From NCBI GenBank assembly GCA_964251665.1, contig CAXUKO010000010.1:124001-188000 (forward strand): DNA of 64,000 nucleotides, written 5' to 3'. The stretch is from JBBQLG01 sp964251665 (GTDB lineage: Bacteria; Bacteroidota; Bacteroidia; Cytophagales; Spirosomataceae). The stretch's first letter is position 1, and each line of letters starts with the position of its first letter. The notes beneath the pieces were generated by a model. The model worked only from the letters and a program-made list of their open reading frames with translations, was not told the DNA's origin and searched no databases. This document shows, piece after piece, positions 16,793-25,502 of the stretch. A program made the translations under genes and the position numbers.

Positions 16793-17383
16793 TTACACCA
16801 CGAAGATCTTTGGGTCGGTAATAAGCGCCCGATGCTGGTTCAGAAACGCCTTAAACAACTGGATTTCTTCCAGCTGTTTGTCGATTGGGTGCGTGAGTGA
16901 ATAACTTTCGACATGCACCTCGGCCTGTCCGTCGGGTTTAAATTCGGTGATGACGTACTCCATCAGCTTGATGCCACGCCGTTTGAGGGCGTGGAGGTAC
17001 AGGTTCTGATGATTCGTCTCGAACCGGCCCGGTCGGTAGGAAGCCGTCGTCTTGATGTCGACCGCCTTGAACTTCCCGATCAGGTCAACGTATCCATAAA
17101 AAAGCACATCGTCAATTTCCCACTGGCAGTACACCTGGGTTTCGACGATGGGGCGGGGGAGGAGTTTACGCACTCTCTTCAGCACGTCGGCGTCGAACTG
17201 CTCTTCACCCTCGCCCTTAACGACCGCATCTTCAAAGGAAACACCCCGTTGCTGAGCGGCTGTTGATGGGCCGGGCACGCGGTTAATGGAGTCGATCAGT
17301 TCCTGAACTGAGAGGTTTCCTCCGCGTATGTAACGGGCGAAGGTATTCAGGAGCGACGGGTAAAAGCGGTACTGGGTTGGCAT
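16793..17383 (-). CDS. PD-(D/E)XK nuclease superfamily protein
   Basis: A 196-residue protein with the RecB/Cas4-type nuclease core. A conserved Glu lies in GVSFEDAVVKG, then YGYVDLIGKFKAVDIKTTASY provides the D-(x)n-D-x-K active site. RFETNHQNLYLHAL is the downstream Q-x-x-x-Y motif of lambda-exonuclease-like and Cas4-like enzymes. No CRISPR, helicase or phage gene accompanies it, so a role in DNA repair or defence is open. It is convergent with the BNR protein gene across a long hairpin. Confidence 0.82.
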   Translation of the reverse strand: MPTQYRFYPSLLNTFARYIRGGNLSVQELIDSINRVPGPSTAAQQRGVSFEDAVVKGEGEEQFDADVLKRVRKLLPRPIVETQVYCQWEIDDVLFYGYVDLIGKFKAVDIKTTASYRPGRFETNHQNLYLHALKRRGIKLMEYVITEFKPDGQAEVHVESYSLTHPIDKQLEEIQLFKAFLNQHRALITDPKIFVV

Positions 17384-17456
17384 TGTCCAAGGTTTGTTGT
17401 TCTATTCATAACCAATTGCCAGTCGCCTGGTTTATTGATGCTGCTGCGCAAACCTG

Positions 17457-17900
17457 CTAATTCCGCACGACGAGCAGCACTCCGGCCATAATCAGGAAAG
17501 CGCCCAGCAGCCGCCAGCCGTTGGCGGGATGGAGCGAAAACCCAAGCCAGCCGTAATGATCGAACACGATGGCCGCTACTAACTGACCCGCTACGCTCAG
17601 GCTAACCAGACTGGCTGCTCCGATACGAGGCACCGATATAACAACGGTGGTAACGTAAATGGCACCGATTACGCCCCCCGTCCATTTCCACCACGTAATA
17701 GAACGCAGCGTTTCGGGTGAGGGCCAGGCTCCGCCGGAAATCAGTTGGAACCCGACCAGCGAGATAAAGCCAATGCCAAACGAAATCATGGCCGCCAGCA
17801 CGGGGTGACTGAGCATCTGGCGTAACTGGGCATTAACGCCCGCCTGAACGGTGATGGCAATGCCCGTTAGCAGGGCAAGCAGGTAAAAAATGTAGTTCAT
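17457..17900 (-). CDS. YdcZ-family (DUF606) DMT-superfamily transporter
   Basis: A 147-residue protein with five hydrophobic segments, the normal form of the DUF606/YdcZ group in the drug/metabolite transporter superfamily. Signatures are VQAGVNAQLRQ at the end of helix 1 and SLSVAGQLVAAIVFDHYGWLG in the fourth segment. The frame continues upstream without an ATG-initiated membrane segment, so ATG 17900 is the real start. Transported substrate is unknown. It is divergent from the histidine kinase; the 283 bp between contain AT-rich promoter-like DNA but no further gene. Confidence 0.85.
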   Translation of the reverse strand: MNYIFYLLALLTGIAITVQAGVNAQLRQMLSHPVLAAMISFGIGFISLVGFQLISGGAWPSPETLRSITWWKWTGGVIGAIYVTTVVISVPRIGAASLVSLSVAGQLVAAIVFDHYGWLGFSLHPANGWRLLGAFLIMAGVLLVVRN

Positions 17901-18183
17901 TGCCGCAAAGAGAAGCTGATTGGGTAAGGCAAACTTACGGCATCCTGACCTGCCAGAGTAGCGTATGGAGTAAATCAGTAAATTCATTCGATAGAAATAA
18001 GTATTAATACCACGACCGTTTACTAAATACGCTACCACGGCAATAAAGCCTAACAGCCTGTCAACAGATAACTTATTGCCATAACGGCCTGCTTTGACTA
18101 AGTAGTAGTTATCAAAAAAGGGTTTTTGAACGGGTTTAATTCTTTTATTTAGTAGATTAACCTCCTCTTTTTTAACCATATAC

Positions 18184-20526
18184 ATGATTACTCCTGCATC
18201 TGAAACACTGATACAGCGCTTTTTTGATGCCTCGCTGGACGGTCTGTTGGTCGTCGACGCGGTAACTGAGCCGCCGGGGGGCTTCTGTATTGATCTTCGG
18301 CTGGTGAAACTGAATACGCAGGCAGCGCAGGATTTGGGCGGAGTCGCTGCCGACCTGATTGGGCGCAGCCTGAATGAGCTTATTCCCGAAATCGGACAGG
18401 CACTCTTAACCCACTGCCAGACGGCGCTTGAAACGGGATCAACGACCCGCTTTGACGTACCCCTGACCATGCCTGGGCAGCCGCACCGGTGGTATATTCT
18501 TCAGGCGACTCCCGTAGGCGCGGAAGGGCTGATCATTACCTATCAGCCGGGGGCAGCTATTCACCCGGCTCCGCTCAGTCAGCAACAGGTAGCTAACCTG
18601 ACGCTGAGTATCCTCGATAATTCGCTGAGCAGCGTGATCGTTTTCGAGCCGGTCCGGGCGATGAGCGGACAGGTCACCGATTTTCGGGTGCTCTACTGCA
18701 ATCAGGCCGCCCGGCAGGCATTCGGGTATGCCATTCCACTGGAACTTGGTACTTTATTGACCGACTTGTACCCGACTACCCGGCAAACGGGTCTATTTAA
18801 CCGGTACGTAGCTGTACTGACCTCGGGCGAAACGCTGGAAGGGGAGCACTTTTACCCCGATCAGGAGCAGTGGTCACAGTATTCCATTAGCCGGCAGGAC
18901 GATACGTTGATTGTTACTTTTCGTCTGGTTACAGAAACCCGGCGGTTGCAGCTTGAAGTCAAAAAACAGGCTGATTTACTGCGGACGGTAGTTACAAATC
19001 AACCGACGGGTATTGTGCTGGTCGAAGCTGTACGCGATGCGCAGCGCCAAATTATTGATCTTCGGTATCTGCTGACCAACGAAGTAAATGCCCAACTGGT
19101 CGGATTGCCGGTCGAGGCCATGATTGGCCATACCGTGCTGGACCTGTTTCCGGGTTACGATACGGTTGAACTGTATCAGCGGCTGTGTCAGGTCATTGAG
19201 TCGGGGGAGTCTCAGCGGTATATCTTCGAGTATAACCTGTACGGAATCAATGCCTGGTTCGATGCCACAATTGTGAAACAGGGCGATGATGGTGCATTAC
19301 TCTCCTTTCTGGACGTGACTGCCACCAAACAGGCTGAACTGAAACAACAGCAGCAGGCTGAACTGCTCGACCAGGTCATCAACACATCACTGAATGCGTT
19401 AGTCGTGCACCGGGCCATTCGCAACGAGGCCGGTGTGCTGGTCGACTTTCAGGTGACACTGGCCAATGAGATTGGTCTGGAATGGATGCAGGTACCGGCA
19501 GAGGCTATGTACGCCCGACCCATGTCTGTTCACTTCCCCAACTACGCCAGCAGTGCTATTTTCCGGCATTATCAGCAGGTAATTGAAACCGGCCAGCCCT
19601 ATCAGTTTGAGCGCAATTTTGGGGGGCAGTGGTTCGACTTTATTGCCGCCCGCTTTGGTGATGGCGTGGTCGTATCGGCTACCAATGTTACAACCCTGCG
19701 GCAGTCGCAGCAGCAACTCGAAGCCATCAATGACGAACTCCGCCGGTCCAACGAAAATCTGCAGCAGTTTGCCTATGTAGCCAGCCATGATTTACAGGAA
19801 CCATTGCGTAAGATACAGGCTTTCAGCGGCTTACTTGGAGAGCAGTTTGGTGAGATACTGGGAGCGGAGGGGGCGGCTATGCTGCACCGGATGCAGACAG
19901 CTGCCAACCGGATGTCGGATCTGATCAGAGACCTGTTAATGTACTCCCGTATTTCGAGTCAGAAAAACCCGTTTCGGCCGGTTCCCCTGTCACAATTGCT
20001 CAAAACGGTGATCGACGATCTGGAGGTATTGATTCAGGAGGGGCAGGCCCGTATTGAACTGGAAAATCTGCCGGTTGTAACGGGAGATCGGGGGCAACTG
20101 CACCAACTGTTTCAGAACCTGTTAGCCAACGCCCTGAAGTTCAGGAAGCCTGATCCCGAAACCGGTCTGTTTCTGAGTCCGGTTATCTCAATTGCGTCGC
20201 GCCCTATACCGGTTTATGCATTGCCCGATTCGGTTCGGCGGTTATCGGCGGGTACCAGCCAGCTATTCTGCGAAATCAGCATTAGCGACAATGGGGTGGG
20301 ATTCGATGAAAAATACCTTGATCGTATTTTTCAGATGTTTCAACGGCTGCACAGCAAGTCGAATTATGCCGGAACGGGCGTTGGGCTGGCTATCTGCCAG
20401 CGGGTTGCCGAAAATCACGGCGGGGCCATCACGGCCGTCAGCCAACCGGGACAGGGCGCTACATTTCGGGTGTATCTGCCCGTGAGTGACGCGCCGGAGA
20501 AACCGGAAAAAAAGAAGCGGAACTAA
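18184..20526 (+). CDS. Multi-PAS sensor histidine kinase, cytoplasmic
   Basis: A 780-residue kinase with no transmembrane segment. About four PAS-like domains (roughly residues 8-125, 140-255, 265-385 and 395-510) precede a coiled linker (RQSQQQLEAINDELRRSNENLQQF). The HisKA box is FAYVASHDLQEPLRKIQAF with phospho-acceptor His at about residue 535. The ATPase domain shows HQLFQNLLANALKF (N box), ISDNGVGFDEKYLDRIFQMFQ (G1) and GTGVGLAICQRVAENHGG (G2). The SHDLQEP form is typical of phytochrome-like and orphan PAS kinases. No response regulator gene lies beside it. Ligands are unknown. Confidence 0.93.
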   Translation: MITPASETLIQRFFDASLDGLLVVDAVTEPPGGFCIDLRLVKLNTQAAQDLGGVAADLIGRSLNELIPEIGQALLTHCQTALETGSTTRFDVPLTMPGQPHRWYILQATPVGAEGLIITYQPGAAIHPAPLSQQQVANLTLSILDNSLSSVIVFEPVRAMSGQVTDFRVLYCNQAARQAFGYAIPLELGTLLTDLYPTTRQTGLFNRYVAVLTSGETLEGEHFYPDQEQWSQYSISRQDDTLIVTFRLVTETRRLQLEVKKQADLLRTVVTNQPTGIVLVEAVRDAQRQIIDLRYLLTNEVNAQLVGLPVEAMIGHTVLDLFPGYDTVELYQRLCQVIESGESQRYIFEYNLYGINAWFDATIVKQGDDGALLSFLDVTATKQAELKQQQQAELLDQVINTSLNALVVHRAIRNEAGVLVDFQVTLANEIGLEWMQVPAEAMYARPMSVHFPNYASSAIFRHYQQVIETGQPYQFERNFGGQWFDFIAARFGDGVVVSATNVTTLRQSQQQLEAINDELRRSNENLQQFAYVASHDLQEPLRKIQAFSGLLGEQFGEILGAEGAAMLHRMQTAANRMSDLIRDLLMYSRISSQKNPFRPVPLSQLLKTVIDDLEVLIQEGQARIELENLPVVTGDRGQLHQLFQNLLANALKFRKPDPETGLFLSPVISIASRPIPVYALPDSVRRLSAGTSQLFCEISISDNGVGFDEKYLDRIFQMFQRLHSKSNYAGTGVGLAICQRVAENHGGAITAVSQPGQGATFRVYLPVSDAPEKPEKKKRN

Positions 20527-20537
20527 AAGCCGCCCGG

Positions 20538-21836
20538 CTATTCTTCAGGTTGCTTTTCGACCCGCACGGTATCAATCCGGGTGCCATCCATCGATTCGAT
20601 GGTGAACCGGAAGGGCGGCCAGTCAATCACATCGCCAACGCCGGGCAGGTCTTCGTTGAGCGACAGAATCAGCCCGCCCAGGGTGTCGTACCGGTCCGTT
20701 GTGCGGTCGCCTTCGGGCAGGTTCAGGCCGTAGGTTGTCTGTAAATAGTCGATCTCATGGCGGGCACTGAGCAGGTACGTATGCTCGTCGATTTGCCGTT
20801 CGGTCCAGTCCTCATTGGTATCGTACTCGTCCTGAATCTCCCCGAAAATCTGCTCCACAATATCCTCAACGGTGATGATACCCGCTGTACCGCCGAACTC
20901 ATCCACCACCAGGGCCAAACTCCGGCGTTCGGCCAGGAAGCGCAGCAGCAAATCCTGGGCGGGCATAGTTTCCGGAACGGTTAGCACCGGGGCCAGCATC
21001 TGTTCAATAGTGGCTGGTTTCTGGAACAGGTGCAGTACGTGGCAGTAGCCGATGATATCGTCGATGGTGGAGCGATAAACGAGGATTTTGGAGTGGCCGG
21101 TTTCCTGAAACGCCTGCCGCAGGTCATCAACCGAATCGTCAATGTCTACGGCCGCAATTTCCGTTCGGGGGATTAGGCAATCGCGCACCCGTACATCCCG
21201 AAAGCTGATGGCATTATTGAAAATCTTCGTGTCTACCTCAACGTCGTCATCGTTGGCGCTGGTTGTCTGATTGAGTTGCTGCAGGTAATTATTCAGGTCG
21301 GTCAACCCAAAAACCGGACGGATTTCGGAGTATTGTTTACCCAGGATGAGCCGGATAAACACGCCCGCCGTACCAACTAACAGCCGGACAATGGGGGCAA
21401 TGGCCTGATAAATAATCCATAGCGGCACGGCCAGTAATTCCAGAAATGCATCCGGGTGAATCAGGGCGAGGCTCTTGGGCAGGTAATCGGCAATGGGCAG
21501 AAACACCAGGGTCAGAATCAGCGTTTCGAGCAGCATCAGGGCGACGGGGCTATCGTACGCATCGGGCAGCCAAACCATCAGTATCGGGTTGAGCACCGTT
21601 ACTCCCAGTACGGCATACAGCACCAGAAATAGTGTGTTGCCAATTAGCGTAGTGCCAACAAACAGAATCGGGTTTTTCAGGAACCGGGAGACTAACTTCT
21701 CACCAATCGGCCCCTGCTGACTGTGGAGTTCAAAATAGATTCGGTTAACTGAGACATACGCCATTTCGACGGCCGAAAAAAAGCCAGCCAGCACAAGCGC
21801 AATAAGGGCACCAAAGAGGAGGGAGTAGGACTCCAT
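20538..21836 (-). CDS. CNNM/CorC-type transporter protein (DUF21, CBS pair, CorC_HlyC)
   Basis: A 432-residue protein in the order DUF21 membrane domain (about residues 1-190, opening LVLAGFFSAVEMAYVSVNR), two CBS domains (about 210-330, VRDCLIPRTEIAAVD and ALVVDEFGGTAGIITVEDIVEQIFGEIQDEYD), and a C-terminal CorC_HlyC domain (YLLSARHEIDYLQTTYGL). The family is linked to Mg or Co export and was historically labelled hemolysin. CBS domains are expected to sense adenine nucleotides. It is convergent with the histidine kinase with only 11 bp between stops. Confidence 0.93.
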   Translation of the reverse strand: MESYSLLFGALIALVLAGFFSAVEMAYVSVNRIYFELHSQQGPIGEKLVSRFLKNPILFVGTTLIGNTLFLVLYAVLGVTVLNPILMVWLPDAYDSPVALMLLETLILTLVFLPIADYLPKSLALIHPDAFLELLAVPLWIIYQAIAPIVRLLVGTAGVFIRLILGKQYSEIRPVFGLTDLNNYLQQLNQTTSANDDDVEVDTKIFNNAISFRDVRVRDCLIPRTEIAAVDIDDSVDDLRQAFQETGHSKILVYRSTIDDIIGYCHVLHLFQKPATIEQMLAPVLTVPETMPAQDLLLRFLAERRSLALVVDEFGGTAGIITVEDIVEQIFGEIQDEYDTNEDWTERQIDEHTYLLSARHEIDYLQTTYGLNLPEGDRTTDRYDTLGGLILSLNEDLPGVGDVIDWPPFRFTIESMDGTRIDTVRVEKQPEE

Positions 21837-21860
21837 TGATTAACTATGTTTGTACGAAAA

Positions 21861-21880
21861 CGGGCGACTAAGGTCGCCCG
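21861..21880. repeat. GGGCGAC hairpin
   Basis: CGGGCGAC, TAAG and GTCGCCCG form a perfect 8-bp stem upstream of the CNNM gene. The same GCGGGCGAC/GTCGCCCGC core recurs in the hairpins at 35376 and 56008, so this may be a short dispersed repeat. Confidence 0.55.
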
Positions 21881-21938
21881 ATACCAGTGTACGTATGATG
21901 AAATAACCGCTATAAAGTCAATCGGTTGGTTAAATCTG

Positions 21939-22202
21939 TTATTTTTTCTTTGCTTTTCCACCCGCCGACGGCTGTATACCTTTCCGTTTCTGCCGCTCAG
22001 CAATCATCTGCCGGATCGTCGGCGACATATCCTTAGCGGCTTCGCGCTCTTTGATGCGGAAATACTGAAACGACAGCAAAAAGCCTAAGCTGCACAGTAA
22101 TAGCCAGTAGCTATCGGCAAACGAACTCCGCCGAAACTCCAGAATCCAGAGTAGGAAGCAGCCAGCCGCAGCCGAAAGTAGAAGCGTGTCGCGTAGTTTC
22201 AT
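21939..22202 (-). CDS. Small two-helix membrane protein
   Basis: An 87-residue protein. ATG 22202 gives MKLRDTLLLSAAAGCFLLWILEFRR as a first membrane helix, then SYWLLLCSLGFLLSFQYFRIK as a second, and a basic C-terminal tail (RQMIAERQKRKGIQPSAGGKAKKK) expected in the cytoplasm. It is the last gene on the strand after ccmF, separated by a degenerate repeat, and may belong to the same transcript. No family is recognised; a local partner in heme or cytochrome handling is only a guess. Confidence 0.65.
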   Translation of the reverse strand: MKLRDTLLLSAAAGCFLLWILEFRRSSFADSYWLLLCSLGFLLSFQYFRIKEREAAKDMSPTIRQMIAERQKRKGIQPSAGGKAKKK

Positions 22203-22212
22203 GAGAAACAGT

Positions 22213-22295
22213 GGTAAGCAGTAGAGTGGTAAGGAATAAGTAAATGAGTTGCTGCTCACTTACTCCCTATCACTTACCCCTTTCCCACTCATTTT
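22213..22295. repeat. Degenerate GTAAG inverted-repeat element
   Basis: Left half: GTAAGCAGTAGAGTGG, then TAAGGAATAAGTAAATGAG. Right half: complementary units CTCACTTACTCCC, TATCACTTACCCC and TTTCCCACTC. The right half runs into the last codons of ccmF. It is the same kind of element as at 7551 and 36832, here between two genes transcribed in the same direction. Confidence 0.6.
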
Positions 22296-24989
22296 ATTAT
22301 TCTCCCGAAACCGACGGATTGTAGCCATCGAAAAGCCCAGGATGACGACAAACGTACCAAGCCAGAGCAGGTTAATGAGCGGCTTCTCCGACGCTTTCAG
22401 TACAATGTAGTCGCGTTGGGTCGTATTAACACCAAAGACAAACGTGCCGGTTTTCGGGTCGATCTCGTTCAACTGAATCCGAACACCAATGTCGTCACTG
22501 GTATCGGCTTTGCGGCCGACCAGCTTGTTCCGAATGGCAAAGACGGGTTGCAGCAGAAACTCACGTTCCTTGTCCAGCACCCGAACCTGCGCCTTTACCG
22601 CAGCATCGCCGGGACCAAGTTTTATGCCGTCGATCTCATCGGTACGCACCACATTGTCCAAAATGGCGACGTAATCATTCACAAAGAACGTGTCTTTCAT
22701 CGCTACCCGGAACGTTTCCGTACGCTTCCACTGACTGTCGGCATTCGGGTCGGGCACCGACGAGACGAACGTGTACAAGTCGCGGCCAGCTTTGTGCTTG
22801 ATATCGGGTGAAGAAAGCAAGCCCATCCGGTCATTAACCTGAGCCCGTGGGTAGAGCGAAAATACCTTACCGTTCGGCTCCCGGTATTCTACTTCGTAAT
22901 ACGTATTTTCGGGGTACAAGGCCAGCGTATCGCCTTTTTTATGGTACAGCTTACCACCCTGCTCAATATCCCGGTTGGCCAGACCGTGGAAGTCGCCTTC
23001 AATGACTGTTACCCACGAACGCGGCACATAGCCCGGTACGTCGCGAATCTCAATGCGCGGCCCCCGGTAGGTGAGTTGGTAATTATCCATGCGCTCGGAC
23101 TGATTAAGCCAGAGCAGGACGTTCTCTTTGTTCTCCTTGTTACCGTTCTTCGTAAAGTCCTCCGACTTGGAAATCATCAGACCGCTATTGTTCACGGAAA
23201 CGATCCGTGAATAACCGGACGAAAACAGAATGCCGATTAACATCAGCGCCATACCAATATGCGCGACTGCCCCGCCCGATACCCGGTAGTTACCCCGGAT
23301 GATATTGAGGAGAATGGTGCCATTCGCCACCAGTGCAAAGGTGGCTGTGGTAGCCAGCACCATGTAAATCGGATTTCTGACCTCGCCAATCGCAATAATG
23401 GCCGCGCTGACTAACAGCGTAATCATCAGGGGCGTCATCAGCGTATTGAAGGTGCCTTTACCCGCCCGGCGCCACCAAACGTACTGGCCAACTCCGGTCA
23501 GAGCCGCAATCAGCACAAAAAACCATAGCTGAAACTTGCTGTAATGGCCAACCTGATCAGCGGGCAGGGCCATGTTGGTAACGATCCCAAAACTCTCGGC
23601 GATCTTGTTATACACCGGAATCGACATGGTCGCTGCGATCTGAAAAGCAGCCAGACACAGCACCGTGGCCCCGATAAAGACCCAGAATTCTTTTGTATAA
23701 ACAGAGGCTTCGTCGGCATCACTCGGCATCGTTTTCCACCGGATACTCATCAGTACCACTGCGCCAGCCAGAAACGTCAGCATATACAGCAATAGCTGTC
23801 CCGACAGTCCTAAGTCAGTGAACGAGTGAACGGATGCGTTTCCAAGAATACCACTCCGGGCCAGAAACGTGGAGTAGAGGATAAGAATAAATGTAGCTAC
23901 AATCAGTATGATCGCTGATTTCAGGCCCGTCGAACTCTTTTTAGCGATCAACATGGTGTGTGTTGCTGCTACCAGCACGAGCCAGGGAACGTAGACCGCA
24001 TTTTCGACCGGGTCCCAGTTCCAGTAACCGCCGAAGTTCAGCGTTTCGTAGGCCCAGTAACCACCCATCATAATACCTACGCCCAATACCAGTGCCCCAA
24101 ACAGGGCCCAGGGCAGAGCGGGACGAATCCATTCCGAGGGTTTGTTGCGCCATAACCCAGCCATGCAATACGCAAAAGGCACCAGTGTTAGCGCGAACCC
24201 CAGAAATAAGGTCGGCGGGTGAATCACCATCCAATAATTTTGCAGGAGCGGGTTGAGTCCTTTGCCATCGGCCGGAATGAAGTTAGGGTCCATGGCGTAG
24301 ACCGGCGCATCGGGCATGGCTTCTTTCAGCAGCAAAAACGGCGAAGAACCGATCTTGAACGAATCGCCAAAGACAACGCCGATAATCATGGAGGCAAGAA
24401 ACGCCTGCACCAGCGCAAAGACCGTCAGCATGGGGGCTTCCCACTGCCGGGCCGACCGGGTCAGGATTATACCCAGTACTGCGTTCCAGAACAGCCAGAG
24501 CAGAAATGAACCTTCCTGACCTTCCCAAAAACACGAAATCATGTACTGCACAGGCAACGCCTTAGACGAATGACTCCAGGCGTACTGATACTCAAAATAG
24601 TGGTTGTAAACGATTGTGTACAAACACACAACCACGCCTACGACAGCCGCGCCATGCACGTAAAACGCCCACCGCGCCAGTTTCCGCCAGTCGTCGGGGG
24701 CATCGGCTTGTGTACTTCCGGGCCGGGACTTAGTGCTTGTCGTTCCAGAACCGGTTTTAGTATAGCGAGCCGTCTTGCCCGACTGCGTTCGACTTTGTAC
24801 GGCTACCGTCTGTCCGGTGTCGGCATGAACTAATTCACGCTCATCGTCGGGCTGAGCGTTGGTGGATGTAACCGTAGTCCGGCGTTCATGCAGGGCCGAA
24901 ATCAGATACGCCACCGTCGCCAGTAAGGCAGTTACGAACGACAGAATGACGAAAAAGTGACCCAGATGGCCGATGGTTTCGTGTATCAT
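22260..24989 (-). CDS. ccmF: Cytochrome c biogenesis heme lyase CcmF
   Basis: A 909-residue polytopic membrane protein. The WWD-type heme-handling motif appears as NFGGYWNWDPVENAVYVPWL, preceded by NYWMVIHPPTLFLGFALTLVPFAYCMAGLW with conserved His. CcmF ligates heme from CcmE onto apocytochrome c. The start is ATG 24989 (MIHETIGHLGHFFVIL). It is longer than proteobacterial CcmF (about 650 residues): the first cytoplasmic loop carries an insert of about 70 residues rich in Thr, Ser, Arg and Gln (residues about 38-105), and there is a long periplasmic C-terminal domain (about 600-880). It starts 4 bp after the toxin-like gene, so it is translated from the same ccm transcript. Confidence 0.92.
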   Translation of the reverse strand: MIHETIGHLGHFFVILSFVTALLATVAYLISALHERRTTVTSTNAQPDDERELVHADTGQTVAVQSRTQSGKTARYTKTGSGTTSTKSRPGSTQADAPDDWRKLARWAFYVHGAAVVGVVVCLYTIVYNHYFEYQYAWSHSSKALPVQYMISCFWEGQEGSFLLWLFWNAVLGIILTRSARQWEAPMLTVFALVQAFLASMIIGVVFGDSFKIGSSPFLLLKEAMPDAPVYAMDPNFIPADGKGLNPLLQNYWMVIHPPTLFLGFALTLVPFAYCMAGLWRNKPSEWIRPALPWALFGALVLGVGIMMGGYWAYETLNFGGYWNWDPVENAVYVPWLVLVAATHTMLIAKKSSTGLKSAIILIVATFILILYSTFLARSGILGNASVHSFTDLGLSGQLLLYMLTFLAGAVVLMSIRWKTMPSDADEASVYTKEFWVFIGATVLCLAAFQIAATMSIPVYNKIAESFGIVTNMALPADQVGHYSKFQLWFFVLIAALTGVGQYVWWRRAGKGTFNTLMTPLMITLLVSAAIIAIGEVRNPIYMVLATTATFALVANGTILLNIIRGNYRVSGGAVAHIGMALMLIGILFSSGYSRIVSVNNSGLMISKSEDFTKNGNKENKENVLLWLNQSERMDNYQLTYRGPRIEIRDVPGYVPRSWVTVIEGDFHGLANRDIEQGGKLYHKKGDTLALYPENTYYEVEYREPNGKVFSLYPRAQVNDRMGLLSSPDIKHKAGRDLYTFVSSVPDPNADSQWKRTETFRVAMKDTFFVNDYVAILDNVVRTDEIDGIKLGPGDAAVKAQVRVLDKEREFLLQPVFAIRNKLVGRKADTSDDIGVRIQLNEIDPKTGTFVFGVNTTQRDYIVLKASEKPLINLLWLGTFVVILGFSMATIRRFRENNKMSGKGVSDRE

Positions 24990-24993
24990 TAGT

Positions 24994-25257
24994 TTAAATA
25001 CGTTTGTCGTAATCAGCGTGTGGGCCAATCCAGAACCATGTAATCTCATTGTCAACCGTCTCCAGACCTAACGCACGGTACGAATCACCAACGCGAACGG
25101 ACCAAAGTTCTTCTTTGCCGCTAATTTTCTTAAAGTGTAAAGAAGGATGACGTGAATTACTTTTTAACAGCTCATAATTCCTGTCTGCCACTTCCTGAAT
25201 ATCCTTCGGTAATTCCTCATAATATTTCCAGAACCGCGCGAATGTTTTATGTATCAC
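24994..25257 (-). CDS. RelE/ParE-type toxin-like protein within the ccm operon
   Basis: An 87-residue protein of RelE/ParE fold pattern. An N-terminal helix pair (FARFWKYYEELPKDIQEVADRNYELLK) is followed by strands PSLHFKKISGKEELWSVRVGDSYRALGLE and the closing ITWFWIGPHADYDKRI. This is the common cyanobacterial/Bacteroidota form of RelE-like toxins, whose mRNA cleavage depends on basic and aromatic residues of the sheet. Start is GTG; it overlaps the upstream antitoxin-like gene by 4 bp (GTGA) and ends 4 bp before ccmF. Position between ccmE and ccmF is unusual. Confidence 0.78.
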   Translation of the reverse strand: MIHKTFARFWKYYEELPKDIQEVADRNYELLKSNSRHPSLHFKKISGKEELWSVRVGDSYRALGLETVDNEITWFWIGPHADYDKRI

Positions 25258-25502
25258 AATGGAGTAGTTAGCCCTCGCTCGTGCTCATCACGAAGTTCAG
25301 CGATCAGCTTATCGAAGCGACCTTCATTAAGGTCATTTTCTATTTGCTTATCCCAGAGTGCGTGAAAAAAGTCGAATAACGAATCGGTCGCTTTCCCCCG
25401 CGAAGGAAGGAACTCGACTAACCATTTTGTGAATTCCTGTAAATCCGTATCGGGTAATTTTGATACGTTGTGCTCAATTTCCTGAACGCTCATATTTTTC
25501 AT
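25254..25502 (-). CDS. Antitoxin-like small acidic protein within the ccm operon
   Basis: An 82-residue acidic helical protein: an N-terminal MSVQEIEHNVSKLPDTDLQEFTKWLVEFL, then DFFHALWDKQIENDLNEGRFDKLIAELRDEHERGLTTPL. The C-terminal GRFDKLIAELRDEHERG is typical of the partner of RelE-like toxins in cyanobacteria and Bacteroidota, where it wraps the toxin. There is no obvious DNA-binding motif, so autoregulation may be weak. Its ATG overlaps the ccmE stop as ATGA and its own stop overlaps the toxin GTG, so translation is coupled through the whole run. Confidence 0.72.
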   Translation of the reverse strand: MKNMSVQEIEHNVSKLPDTDLQEFTKWLVEFLPSRGKATDSLFDFFHALWDKQIENDLNEGRFDKLIAELRDEHERGLTTPL

